A stretch of DNA of 64,000 bases, from NCBI RefSeq assembly GCF_949628265.1, contig NC_088789.1, forward strand, positions 31,365,883 through 31,429,882, read 5' to 3'. The position numbers were made by a program, and so were the translations under genes. Shown here piece after piece: positions 1 to 11,384 of this stretch (its first letter is position 1; each line of letters opens with the position of its first letter). A model generated the notes under the pieces. That model saw nothing but the letters and a program-made list of their open reading frames with translations, did not search any database and had not been told where the DNA came from. Origin of the DNA: Cloeon dipterum. Taxonomy: Eukaryota; Arthropoda; Insecta; Ephemeroptera; Baetidae.

Positions 1-57
1 CGTCAAAGTCGACCAAAAGTGTCACAAATGCTGCCGCAAAATCCAGATATGATTTTC

Positions 58-390
58 CCGCTGACGCGTAAAGCCTTCATAACGAAACACAGAAAATAAT
101 ATCGGAGGAATCCACGAAGCCAATCAGATCGCCGCAATCAAAGTGCGCTGAGTGCTGATTGGTTCAATCTAGAAACCAGAGCGGATTTAGACAAGGAGTT
201 AAGAACACAACATCAATTTTTACATAAGTTAGCTAACTCGTATGCTGTCTATGACTATATATTCAAACTAAATAAATTTAAACAAAACATTTGTTAATAA
301 AAGTTAAAAAATGACCGCCATGAAGGCAAAAAATGTTTAAGTTTTTCTCTCCTTCTCGTACACACCACTGAAAACGGGGGCGTTGTCATT
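58..390 (+). promoter_or_regulatory. Promoter module of zinc-finger gene A
   Basis: This is the first of nine copies of a shared upstream module. A CCCGCTGACGCG element lies at about 58. A CCAATCAG ... CTGATTGG inverted pair spans 120-162. A CTCCTTCTCG...GGGGGCG GC-box block lies at about 345-386. The spacing and order are the same in all cluster genes. The CCAAT pair fits NF-Y binding and the GC box fits Sp/KLF factors; both assignments are inferred from motif only. Confidence 0.6.
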
Positions 391-584
391 GAAATGAAAA
401 CAACTGATAATTAATCGATTGCAAACTAAACACGCGATTTTACAGAACGGATTATGCGAATAGCAAGAACATCGCGAAAAGATTTTCTTTAAGACCGCTC
501 GCACACAAGAAGAAACTGGACATTCAAAATTAACGAAAACCCCTTTTTGGGAAAGATTTTCTTGGATAGGGAGCTAAATAAGAA

Positions 585-3134
585 ATGCAACCGATAACCA
601 AGGGAAAAAGTGGCATTCAAAAGCCGCTGTGCAGACTGTGCGACTGTCCGACGTCGGACGGCTACGTCCTCGCGTCGCAGGTGGACAGGTTCAAGCTGCG
701 GAGATGGGCCATGAAGGTCTTGGACATGCCAGCAACAGATGGAAATTTGCCAATGTTGATCGGAGAAGACCATTTGATCTGCTATTTTTGCCTCTGGAAG
801 GCAGAGTGAGTTTTTCCGAAATTATTAAGCGGCAAATTTTTTATTTGACGTGTGTTTTTAGATTTGCGGATGAGTCTGGAGATGAGTCTGTTGCTTGGTG
901 GCCGAAAAATCTTGATTTGGAAGAAAACACTCAGATTCTTAAGGAGAATTATGCAGGTACTTTAGGATTTTTTTTTAAAAAAAAATCATTAAGAGCGTAA
1001 TTTCTACTGTTTTAATTTTACAGCTGGAGATGTAGAACAGTGTTGGGTGCAGTTGGAAGAGATTGATCTGGAGGAATACACAAATAAGGAATCCCCTGAG
1101 AAGAGAGAATTCGACATTGATCAGGCTAAATACGTAAAGAAAATCACTAACAAAAGGAATAACAATGGAGAGTGTATTTACTGCGGCAAGAAATACAACG
1201 AACTGAATAAGCACGTCAAATATATGCACAAAGATGCCATCAGATGCGGAATTCGGGGCTGCGGGACTTACTTTTACTCCGAGGAGGATAAAAAGCAGCA
1301 CATGCAGCAGGTTTCACACAAGAAACGAAACAAACCACGGGAGAAAATTCCTTGCAAATTTTGTAAAAACATCACACTTTTTTCCACATTGAAACTGTGG
1401 AGGCGGCACATGATACACGACCATCCGGAATTTCCGGTGCGGTGCTCGCGTGTAGGCTGCAGAGAATATTTCAAATCCAAGTCTGAAATGATTCTCCACT
1501 TCAACTCATCTTTCAAACGAACCATAAATCAAGAGTATTGCGAGTATTACACATCAGTTGATTCTCATTTGAGAAAAAACGAAGAGGCGAGGCTCAGTCA
1601 AAAGATCTTCAAATGCGACAGTTGCGACGCCGAATTCGGCTCAAAATTGATACTGGAAACGCACTACAAAGAATGTCACACGCTCAACAAGTGCAAATCT
1701 TGTGGCCAGGACGTGGCTCTTGGATCTCACAGAAAGCCAACGTTTTGCTCCAAATGCAAACTCAAATTCAAGAAACGATTGCGTAAGAAGAGCTGCAAGC
1801 AAACCATCTTTAGTCGCGAAGAGCGTGGAAAATCGTTCAGGAGGAGAATGTTGAAATGCCACGAGGAAACGAATTTTCGCTGCTTCCATTGCGACTTTTC
1901 TTCATCTGACAAGAGCAACCTGACGACGCATATGCAACGTAGACATTTTCCAAAGACCATCAAATGTGAAGAGTGCGACAAATTGTTTTCCTGCGAATCT
2001 ATTCTCAAACTTCACAAAAACAGTTGGCACGAATACGTTGATTGCTCAGAGTGTGATCAGGAGGTACGCCGTCAAAACGTACAAGAACACCTGCGCGTCA
2101 AGACCTGCCACCGCTGCAAGCGCAATTTCAGGTGCTCAGGATTGTATCAGTTGCACAGGAAGAGCTGCAAACAAACCCTCTTTACTTGCAAAGAGTGTGG
2201 AAAAACGTTCGAAATGTGTTGCAAGTTGAAGGTCCACGTGCAAACTGTTCACACCAAAAGCGTCAAAACCAAGATTTTTCTCTGCAACCATTGCGTCTAT
2301 TCTACGTTTGATAAGAGATGCTTGCACCAGCACATGCAACGCAAACATTTACCAAAGACGATCAAGTGTGTAGAGTGCAACAAACTGTTTTCCTCTGAAT
2401 CTATTCTCAAGCTTCACAAATTCAGGCATCACGATTTGGTCCATTGCGCAGAATGTGCGCAGGAGATACGCCGTTATTCCATGATTAATCACCGGCAAGT
2501 CAAGATTTGCCAGCGCTGCAAGTGCAAGTTCAGGTGCTCCGGTTTGTATCAACTGCACGAGAGGAGCTGCAAACAACCGCCCTTTAGTTGCAAAGATTCC
2601 GGAACTTCGTCCACCACATCTCAAGAGTTGAAACGCCACGTGAGAAATTCTCACACCAACACTGCCAAAACCAAGATTTTCCTCTGCCACCATTGCGACT
2701 ATTCTACGTTTGAAAAGGGACACATGATGGAGCACATGCAACGCAGACATTTACCAAAGAGGTTTAAGTGTGAAGAGTGCAACACATTGTATGCCTCGGA
2801 TATGCTTCTCAGGCTTCACAAATTCAGGTATCACGAATTGGTCCATTGCGCGGAATGTGCGCAGGAGATTAGCCGTGATGCCATGTTTGATCACCGGCAA
2901 GCCAAGACTTGCCTCCGCTGCCAGTGCAAGTTCCGGTGCTTGGGTTTGTATCAATTGCATAGGAAGAGCTGCAAACAATCTTCTGGGAACACTAGTCGCC
3001 ACGTGCAAACTGTCAATAACACGGAGATTTTTCTCTGCGCCGATTGTGGCTATTCTACATTTCACAAGAGCCACATGTCGGAGCACACGCAACAAAATCA
3101 TCTTTCAAAGACGATCAAGTGTGAAGAGTGCTAA
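585..3134 (+). CDS. ZAD-like C2H2 zinc-finger protein, gene A (C-terminally truncated)
   Basis: Three exons, 585-805, 862-956 and 1024-3134, join in phase (GA/GTGAGT and CAG/GTAC donors) to give about 808 residues. Exon 1 has CRLC...CYFC, a ZAD-like Cys4 dimerisation module. Exon 2 (95 nt) carries the conserved VAWWPKNLDLEEN block. Exon 3 starts AGDVEQCWVQLEE and encodes fingers with about four copies of the five-finger module. The role is probably sequence-specific nuclear DNA binding. The start at 585 is chosen because the upstream ATG used by genes B and C reads ATA here. The protein stops abruptly inside a finger at KTIKCEEC. The DNA just after the stop (TTGACAAGTACCCGAAAGTG) matches the last finger of genes D and E, so an internal deletion fused a mid-array finger to the 3' end. 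Splice sites were read by eye. Confidence 0.8.
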
Positions 3135-3594
3135 ACATTTATTGACAAGTACCCGAAAGTGTAAAAGTATGAGTGATTTGTCTAGTTATTTTTTAAAATT
3201 ATACAAGTTAAAAAGGAGTGCGCACATTGGATATATCAGTAATCGAAGATTTTTATTGTTTATTGTGATAAATGCCCGAAAATTAACGTCTTAAATTAAA
3301 TGTCTGTGTTCATTGACGTATAAATTCGTATTGGTTGCCGTAAAATAAAAAAAGTAAATAATATAATTAAATGGATTAAATGTATACAGCTGCATGTATA
3401 TTTTATGTATTCCGAAAAATTCTTGTGTGTTCTATTATTAAAACCTTGCAGAATATTGTTCCTTGTACACTGATTCAGTTTTTGAGAGAATAAAATTTGT
3501 TTCTCGCCTCGAAAAATAAGTTTTAATGCGTCACATACCAGCGAACTATTTGTCTCAACGCGTGTAACGAAACACAAATCAGAGTAACGAGTAA
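3135..3594 (+). other. 3' flank of gene A, shared by cluster paralogues
   Basis: No gene is seen. The stretch is AT-rich and aligns by eye with the 3' flanks of genes B (6119-6480) and C (10209-10580), for example TGATTTGTCTA and TTCGTATTGGTTGCCGT. This shows that whole genes with their 3' UTRs were duplicated. An AATAAA signal lies near 3489. Confidence 0.5.
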
Positions 3595-3870
3595 GCCAAT
3601 CAGATCGCAGCAATCAAAGAGCGCTGAACGCTGATTGGCTGCCTCTAGAAACACGAGAGAGTAAAGACAAGGAGCTAAGCACAGTAAACACGCAACTTCG
3701 ATGTTAACGTATTTCAGTCAAATTTAGAGCTGACTAACATCACAATCATGATAAAAGAGCAGTAAAGCCTAAAAAATTACAATAAATTTTAAAGAAAGGG
3801 GTAATACAAACAGAAACTTTTTCATTTTTCTTCTCCTTGTCGAACTCACCACTGAGAACGGGGGCGTTGT
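3595..3870 (+). promoter_or_regulatory. Promoter module of gene B
   Basis: The CCAATCAG/CTGATTGG inverted pair lies at about 3596-3638. The GC box (ACGGGGGCGTTGTC) starts near 3858, about 218 bp further on. It is the same module as upstream of gene A. Confidence 0.65.
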
Positions 3871-4059
3871 CGTTGTTGTGACAACAACTGGCTGCGAATC
3901 GATTGCAAACCGCCAACTCCCGGCACTCCCGGCGTCCCGGCTTTACAGAAAAATAATGCAAGAAACAAGAACATCCCGATTTTCTTTACGACCGCTAGCC
4001 TAAGAAGGAACTGGGCATTCAGAAATAACGGAAACCGCATTTGGGAAAGATTTTCCTGG

Positions 4060-6118
4060 ATGGGGAGCCAAATAAGGAGTCAAAACATGCAGCCGACAGG
4101 AGTCAAAGAAGGAAAACCTCCGATTCAAAAGCCGCTGTGCAGACTGTGCGAGTGTCCGACGTCGGACGGCCACGTCCTCGCGTCGCAGGTGGACAGGTTC
4201 AAGCTGAGGAAATGGGCCATGAAGGTCTTGGAGCTGACAGCAACAGATGAAAATTTGCCGATGTTGATCGGAGAGGACCATTTGATCTGCTATTTTTGCA
4301 TCTGGAAGGCAGAGTGAGTTAATTTTCAAGATGATAAAATTGCAGGTTTTTAATTTTGACGTGTGTTTTAGGTTTGATGATGAGGGTGGAGATGATTCTG
4401 TTGCTTGGTGGCCGAAAAACCTTGATTTGGAAGAAAACGCAAAGGTGCTTCGGGATAATTTTTCAGGTACTTGTTAATTATTAATTAAAAATAGTCACAG
4501 GAGTAATTTCTATTGTTTAAATTTCACAGCTGGAGAAGTGGTACAGTGTTGGGTGCAGTTGGAAGAAATTGAACTGCCCGAATATGAAAAGGAAATCCCT
4601 AAAAAGAGGAAGCCCGGCAATAAACATTGTATATACTGCGGCATCGATTACAAGAACCTGATGGATCACGTCAAACTGAGGCACAGCGAAGCCATCAAAT
4701 GCGGATTTTTTGGCTGCACCACATATTTTCACACCGAGGAGGAAAAAGAGCAGCACATGCAGCAGGATATCTACGCGAAACACTTCACACGAAGGGAAAG
4801 CAGGAAAATTCTTTGCAAATTTTGTACGGAAATCACATTTTTATCCACATTGGATATTTGGAGGACGCACATGACTCGCTTCCATCCGGAATTCTCAGTG
4901 CGGTGCTTGCACTTCGGCTGCGAAGAGTACTTCAAATCCAAGTCCGAATTGATCGTCCATATCAACTCGTGGCACAAACGAGGCTTAAATCAAGATCATT
5001 TGCAGTGCAAGCATTGCGAGTACTACACAACAAATCATAAAAATTTGAGACGGCACGAACAGTTGATGCACAAGCCAAAGATCTTCAAATGCGACACTTG
5101 CGACGCCAAATTCGGCTCGAAATGGATATTGAATACGCACTGCAAGCTTCGTCACACGTTTGAAAAGTGCGAATCGTGTGGCCAGGACGTGACTCTCGGG
5201 GCTATAGCAGTCCACAGAAAGCCATCGGTTTGCTCCAAATGCAAACTGAGTTTCGAGTGCTCGGGTTTATATAAATTACACAAGAAAACGAGGTGCCTAG
5301 AAACGATCCATAGATGCGCAGTGTGTACACAAGTATACGCGACGGCTTGGAGATTGAAATTCCACGCGAGTAGAGTTCACGTCACAAAAGCCACCAAGGC
5401 TATCAGAATCGAGATTTTTCGCTGCCACCATTGCGACTATTCTACCTCTACTAAAAAAAACTTGCAGTTGCACATCCAACTGACACATTTTCCCCAGAGG
5501 CTGAAGTGTGAAATATGCAACACATCGTTTGCCTCGGAATATTTTCTCGAGCTTCACGAGCAGAATTTGCACGAATACGTTCATTGCTCCGAGTGCAGGC
5601 AGGAGATGCTGCGTCATGACGTGATTAATCACCAGAAGATCAAGTCTTGCCGCCGCTGCAAGTGCAAGTTCAGGTGTTCACGTTCGTATCAGTTGCATTG
5701 GGAGAGCTGCAAACAAACGCCATTTACTTGCAAAGAGTGTGCAGAATCGTTCCCCTCGAATTGGAAGTTGAATCGCCACGTGAAAAAGGTTCACACCAAA
5801 ACCGAGGTTTTCGTCTTCTGCGCCCATTGCGACTATTCAACATTACGCAAGAGTCGCTTTTTGGAACACTTGAAACGCAGACATTTTCCGAAGACCATCA
5901 AGTGCAGAAAGTGCAACACATATTATGCTTCTAAACATTTTCTCAAGCGTCACAATAACAGCTTCCATGAATTTGTGCATTGCGCAGAATGTGCGCAGGA
6001 GGTAGGCCGTCACGCCATGTATGGACATCGGACCGTCAAGACTTGCCGCCGCTGCAAGTGCAAGTTCAAGTGCTCAGGACTTCTTGAAGAGCATAAGAAG
6101 AGCTGCCAGAAAAAATGA
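4060..6118 (+). CDS. ZAD-like C2H2 zinc-finger protein, gene B
   Basis: Exons 4060-4313, 4372-4466 and 4530-6118 join in phase to about 645 residues. The start ATGGGGAGCC at 4060 is shared with gene C (7580); a second ATG at 4087 aligns with the start of gene A. Exon 1 holds the ZAD-like CRLC/CYFC pairs and exon 2 the VAWWPKNLDL block. Exon 3 begins with two linker-type fingers (CIYCGIDYKNLMDHVK and CGFFGCTTYF) followed by about three five-finger modules. The last ends GLLEEHKKSCQKK and lacks the final CDKC finger of D and E. It is probably a nuclear DNA-binding regulator. No lesions were seen. Confidence 0.82.
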
Positions 6119-6791
6119 ACATGTGTTTTGTCTAGATATTTTGTGTAAAATTATACAAATTGAAATTTAAAAAAAAGGAGTGCGCACATCATTTCTCAGT
6201 TTTCAAAGATTTTTATTCTTTATTGTGACGGATGTCAGTAAATTAACGGTTGAATTAAATGTCTGTGTTCTTATATAATTCAAGAATTACATTGATGTAT
6301 AAATTCGTATTGGTTGCCGTGAAATAAAATAAGTTATATAATTAAATGTTCAGCTGCATGTATTCCGAAAAATTCTTGTGTGTTAAATGTTAAAATATTC
6401 AAACCTTGCAAAATATTTTTCCTTGTACACAGATTTAGTTTTTGAGACAGAATAAAATTTTGTCGCGTCTCGAAAAAATGAGTTTTAATGCGTCACGTAC
6501 CGGTTTTCATTTATATAATATACCTATCCTGAGCTGTAGTTTCCTTGATTTTAATAAGGGAGAGTTTCTTGTCTGCAGCATTATAAATTTGTTTCTGCTT
6601 GTCCAAGTACAAATAAACCGTTTCAACGACTCAAAATTTTAAATTTAAGAATTATTGCAGTTGAGCCTTCGAAATTCAGGAGAATTCGGCAAAAAAAATC
6701 GGAACCCTGAGACTGCGGTGCATGTAACATTTTTTCCCGCCGGCGTATTAGGCGCGAACGCCGCGAACTATTTAATTGTCTCCCTCCGCGC
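6119..6791 (+). other. 3' flank of gene B and upstream flank of gene C
   Basis: No gene. 6119-6480 is the shared 3' flank of the family. 6735-6783 contains the CCCGCCGGCG...GGCGCGAAC element found upstream of the CCAAT pair in genes C, D and E. In gene C this upstream element is now separated from the CCAAT pair by an inserted transposon. Confidence 0.45.
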
Positions 6792-7095
6792 CAGCCCCTG
6801 CTCACTCATATGGCGCGAAAATGCGCCAGCTAAGAAGTTCTGCAGCCACACACAGGTGGCAGGTCGATAGCTTTTTAAACCAATCAGAGGCCGTCTCGGA
6901 GTTTGTTGCCTGCTACGCCCACGAAAAACTCCGCACATACGCCCCTCTTCGCCTCCCTCTGCCCGTGGGCGTAACCGGCAACAAACTTCGAGACGGCCTC
7001 TGATTGGCTTAAAAAGCTATCGACCTGCCACCTGTGTGTGGCTGCAGAACTTCTTAGCTGGCGCATTTTCGCGCCATATGAGTGAGCAGGGGCTG
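6792..7095. mobile_element. hAT-like foldback MITE with perfect 8-bp target duplication
   Basis: A 304-bp element made of two arms of about 140 bp that are near-perfect reverse complements. Its ends read CAGCCCCTGCTCACTC. It is flanked on both sides by CTCCGCGC (6784-6791 and 7096-7103), a perfect 8-bp target duplication as made by hAT (or P) transposases. It has no coding capacity. It lies inside the promoter of gene C. Confidence 0.85.
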
Positions 7096-7139
7096 CTCCG
7101 CGCGGAACGAAAGACAAATCAATAACATTAATGAGTACG

Positions 7140-7402
7140 CCAATCACAACCGCAGCAATCAAACAGCGGTTAACGCTGATTAGCTGCCTCTAGAAACACG
7201 GGAGAGTTGAGACAAGGAGCTGAAAACGCAACTTCAATATTTAAGTATTTCAGTCAAAACTAGAGCTGAATAAGATTCCTATCAAAATAAAAGTACAATT
7301 TTACTAAAGAAATAAAAACAATTATTTAAAAATCAGTGAAAAAGACAGAGCAACTTTTTTATTTTTCTTCTCCTTGTCGCACTCACCACTGACAACGGGG
7401 GC
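7140..7402 (+). promoter_or_regulatory. Promoter module of gene C, second CCAAT box decayed
   Basis: CCAATCAC at about 7140 and CTGATTAG at about 7175-7182 correspond to the family's inverted CCAAT pair, but the distal half reads ATTAG instead of ATTGG. The GC box ACGGGGGCGTTG lies near 7395, about 213 bp downstream. Confidence 0.6.
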
Positions 7403-7579
7403 GTTGTTATGACAACAACTAATCATGAATCGATTGAAAACCCCCGACTCCCGACCTCACAGAACAATAATGCAAGAAACAAGGACATCGCGAAAAGATT
7501 TTCTTTACGACCGCAAGCGCAAGAAGAAACTGGGCATTCAAAATTAACGGAAACCGCTTTTTGGGAACGATTTTCCTGG

Positions 7580-9990
7580 ATGGAAAGCCAAATAAGGAGT
7601 CAAGAGATGCAGCCGCCGACAGGCAAAAAAGGAAAACCTCCGATTCAAAAGCCGCTGTGCCGCCTGTGCGAGTGTCCGACGTCGGACGGCCACGTCCGCG
7701 CGTCGCAGGTGGACAGGATCAAGCTGCGGACATGGGCCATGAAGGTCTTGGACCTGAGAGCAAGAGATGGAAATTTGCCGATGTTGATCGGAGAGGACCA
7801 TTTGATCTGCTATTTTTGCATCTGGCAGGCCGAGTGAGTTAATTTTCAAGATAATAAAATTGCAGGTATTTTATTTTTACGCGTGTTTAAGGTTTGATGA
7901 TGAGTCTGGAGATGATTCCCTTGCTTGGTGGCCGAAAAACCTTGATTTGGCAGAGAACGCTAAGATTCTTCGAGAGAATTATTCAGGTAGGGAATTTTTA
8001 TAAAAATAATAAACAGCGTGATTTCAATGGTTTCAATTTTACAGCTGGGGAGGTTGATCAGTGTTGGGTGCAGTTGGAAGAGGTTGATCTTGACAAACAA
8101 ACAGAGGAAATCCCCAAGAAAAGGAAACGACGCGTCGGTGGAGTGTGTATTTACTGCGGCAACCGTTACAATCAACTGATGGAGCACGTCAAACTGATGC
8201 ATAAAAAAGCCATCAAATGCGGATTTTATGGCTGCACGACATATTTTCACACCGAGAAGGAAAAAGAGCAGCACATGCAGGAGGACATCTACGCAAAACA
8301 CTTCAAACGAAGGGAAAGGAGGAATGTTCGTTGCAAATTTTGTAAAAACGTCAAATTTTCACGCTCATTGGAAGTTTTGCGGGCGCACATGAACCGCTTC
8401 CATCCGGAACTGGTGGCGTGCACGCGAGTAGGCTGCAAAGAGTACTTCAAAAGCAAGTCCGAAATGATTCAACACATCATCTCGTCGCACAAACGAGCCA
8501 TAAATCAAGATCATTTCAAGTGCATGCAATGTGAATATTTCACTACGGTAAAGTGCAATTTGAAAAAACACGTAGAGTCGAAGCACATGCCAAAGACCTT
8601 CAAATGCGACAGTTGCGACGCCAAATTCGGCTCGAAACGGATAGTGAACAGGCACTACCAACTTTGTCACACGTCCACAAAATGCAAATCTTGCGGCCAG
8701 GAGGTGGTTCTCGGATACAAGCCAATCCACGGAAGGCCAACGGTTTGCTCCACATGCAAACGCAGTTTCGACTGCTTGGGTGTGTTTCTATTTCATAAAA
8801 AGATGTGCTGCGAAGAAAACATCCATAAATGCGAAGAGTGCGGAAAAGAATTCCCCAAGAGTTGGAACTTAGATTGCCACGTGGTTAGAGTTCACGCCAA
8901 ACCTGTCAAAGCCGAGTATTTCCGCTGCGAGCATTGCAACTATTCGACATTACACAAGAGTCGCGTTACGGAGCACATGCATTGGAGCCATTTTCCAAAG
9001 ACGATCAAGTGTGACGAGTGCGACAAATTGTTCGCCACTGAATCTTTTCTCAAGCATCACAAGCGCAGGTCGCACCAAAACGTCCATTGCGCAGAGTGCG
9101 CGCAGGAGGTGCCCCGTCACACCATGTCTAATCACCGGCTTTCCAAGGCTTGCCACCGCTGCAAGGGCAAGTTCAGGTGCGCAGGTTTGTACCAATTGCA
9201 TTGGGAGAACTGCAAACAAACCGTCTTTACTTGCAAGGAGTGTGGAAAAATGTTCACCATCCATTGTGAGTTGAGTCGCCACGTGAAGAGAGTTCACACC
9301 AAAACTGTCAAAACCGCTGTTTTTCTCTGCGCGCATTGCGACCATTCTTCAACTGACAAGAGACGCATGTCGGATCACATGCAATGCAGACATCTTCCGA
9401 AGAAGATTAAGTGCAAGGAGTGCAACACAAGGTATGCCTCGCAATATTTTCTCAAGCGTCACATAAACCGGTGGCACGAATACGTTCATTGCTCAGAGTG
9501 TGGGCAGGAGGTACGCCGTCACGCCATGTTTCGACACCGGCGCATCAAGACCTGCCGCTACTGCGAACGCAAGGCGGGCTGCTCAGGACTTCTGGAACAG
9601 CACGAGAAGAACTGCCGGATAAATTCAAAGCAGCGGGGTCCAGATTCGTGCGTAAATTCCAAGCAGCAGGGTCCAGATTCGTGCGTAAACTCCAAGCAGC
9701 GGGGTCCGGATTCGTGCGTAAATTCCAAGCAGCGGGGTCCAGATTCGTGCGGAAATTCCAAGCAGCGGGGTCCAGATTCGTGCGTAAATTCCAAGCAGCG
9801 GGGTCCGGATTCGTGCGTAAATTCCAAGCAGCGGGGTCCAGATTCGTGCGGAAATTCCAAGCAGCGGGGTCCAGATTCGTGCGTAAATTCCAAGCAGCAG
9901 GGTCCGGATTCGTGCGTAAATTCCAAGCAGCGGGGTCCAGATTCGTGCGACGCGCAGATATGGCGTCCGGTGGATTATGGCGCGAAATAA
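7580..9990 (+). CDS. ZAD-like zinc-finger protein, gene C, with transposon-derived C terminus
   Basis: Exons 7580-7833, 7892-7986 and 8045-9990 join in phase to about 764 residues. Exons 1-2 encode the ZAD-like module. Exon 3 has the two linker fingers and about three five-finger modules up to GLLEQHEKNCRI. From about residue 646 the sequence is not zinc finger: ten tandem copies of an 11-residue unit (NSKQRGPDSCV and variants) and then DAQIWRPVDYGAK. This part is encoded by an inserted MITE (9631-10200) and its expanded terminus. The old 3' end, with the TGACAAGTGCCCGAAAATG remnant of a final CDKC finger, lies after the insertion near 10214. The repeated cysteine-containing tail is new; its effect is unknown. 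Confidence 0.82.
9631..9960 (+). repeat. 33-bp coding minisatellite grown from a MITE terminus
   Basis: Ten tandem copies of a 33-bp unit containing CAGCGGGGTCCAGATTCGTG. The unit equals the terminal sequence of the hAT-like MITE plus host-flank bases (AAATTCAAAG-like). Unit length is a multiple of three, so the reading frame of gene C is kept. Copies differ at only a few bases (CGG/CAG, CCA/CCG, CGT/CGG), which points to recent expansion. Confidence 0.85.
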
Positions 9991-10200
9991 AATTCACGTG
10001 AAAATACACGAAAATAACCAAGTTTTGGTCAATATTGTGAAATAATTTGCATTATTTGTACTAATTGTGTCTTTTGGATCGTAAAAACAAACTCTTGACA
10101 CTCGAACGGCAATCAAAAGAGCTTTTTGCTTCCCACATTCAGACGCCATCTTGAACTTGCGCAGTGGGAACCGATTTTATCGCACATCTGGCTCTCGCTG
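9631..10200 (+). mobile_element. hAT-like MITE in last exon of gene C, with perfect 8-bp target duplication
   Basis: Ends are CAGCGGGGTCCAGATTCGTG and, reverse-complemented, CAGCGAGAGCCAGATGTGCG. ATTCAAAG flanks both sides (9623-9630 and 10201-10208). The same family recurs at 20631, 22038, 30797 (fragment) and 32487. The usual length is about 270 bp; this copy is longer because of the minisatellite at its left end. Confidence 0.88.
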
Positions 10201-10208
10201 ATTCAAAG

Positions 10209-10860
10209 TTCTAGTGACAAGTGCCCGAAAATGTTCAAGTATATGTGATTTGTCTACGTATTTTTGTGAATTTATACGAACTTTAATTGGATCTCATCAA
10301 TCAAAGATTTTTATTGTTTAATGTGACGTGATAAATGCCCGTAAATTAACGGGCGAATGAAATGTCTGTGTTCTTAGATATTTAAGAAGCGTACATTGCC
10401 GTAAATATTCGTATTGGTTGCCGTAAAATGAAATAAATATAATTAAATGTACAGTACAGCTGATGCATGTATTCCGAAAAAATTCTTGTTTGTCGAATTG
10501 TTCAAACCAACTAGAATATTGTTCCATGTGCACATCCAGTTTTTGATGGGAAGAATAAAAATTGTTTCGTGTCTCGAAAAAATTCAGCTTTTTGCGTAAG
10601 AACTACAACACCTTTTTCCTGTGCTGTAGTTTTCTTGATTTCATGGGAGTTTTTCTCTGCTGCTCTAACCAAGATATTACATTAAAGACTGCTTGCAAGC
10701 AACTTAATTAAAAATTAGTAAGTAGAATTTAGGGCATTAATATTCGATTGCAACTGTAAAATAAGTCAAAAGCGTGAGTCTTCCATACATAACAAAGGAA
10801 AAAATTAGACCACCATTTTGTGTAGAAACCAACCTTGAGACTGATGCATGTACCATTCTT
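10209..10860 (+). other. Old 3' flank of gene C
   Basis: No gene. The family's shared 3' flank follows the MITE, including a decayed last-finger remnant and an AATAAA-like signal near 10552. Confidence 0.45.
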
Positions 10861-10861
10861 T

Positions 10862-11165
10862 TCCCGCCGGTGCATTAGGCGCGAACTAGCAATAACGAAA
10901 ACGCCAATCAGATCGCAGTTATCAATGAGCGCTGATCGCTGATTGGTTGCCTCTGGAAACTCGAGAGAGTTAACACAAAGGAGCTGAGCACACAACTTCA
11001 ATTTTTACACGCATAGAATAACAAATCTAGAGCTGGCTAAGTTCACTATAAGAAAAAAGTATTTTAACTTTAAAAACTAAATAAATGTATAAAAAGTATT
11101 AATACAGACAAAAAAAGCGTTTGAGTTTTGTTCTCCTTATCGCACTAACCACTACGATTGGGGGT
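10862..11165 (+). promoter_or_regulatory. Promoter module of gene D, weak GC box
   Basis: CCCGCCGGTGCATTAGGCGC lies at 10863, the CCAATCAG ... GATTGG pair at 10904-10946, and a degenerate GC box (GATTGGGGGTAGACG) near 11157, at the usual ~210-bp spacing. Confidence 0.58.
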
Positions 11166-11384
11166 AGACGAGACGGTTGGAGTTCTTGACAACAGCTGAC
11201 TTTCAATCGCATGGAAGCATGTAACGACGCTCCTTCACAGAACAATGCAAAAAGTAAGTAAAATCTGTGTTTTTTGTTTGATTATAACTCAGTACCACTT
11301 TCAATTAATAGGAACTGAGCATCGAATCTTGACAGAATCCCTTTTTGGGACAGATTTTCTTCGAAAGACGATTCAAACCTAGAG

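Noticed and set aside
2136-3101. Minus-strand open frames behind the zinc-finger exons
   Set aside because: The repeated Cys/His codons leave the antisense strand open by composition. These frames have no splice sites or homology of their own.
9411-10021. Long open frames in the other five frames across the 33-bp minisatellite
   Set aside because: Any stop-free 33-bp repeat is open in several frames. Only the frame continuous with the zinc-finger exon of gene C is supported.
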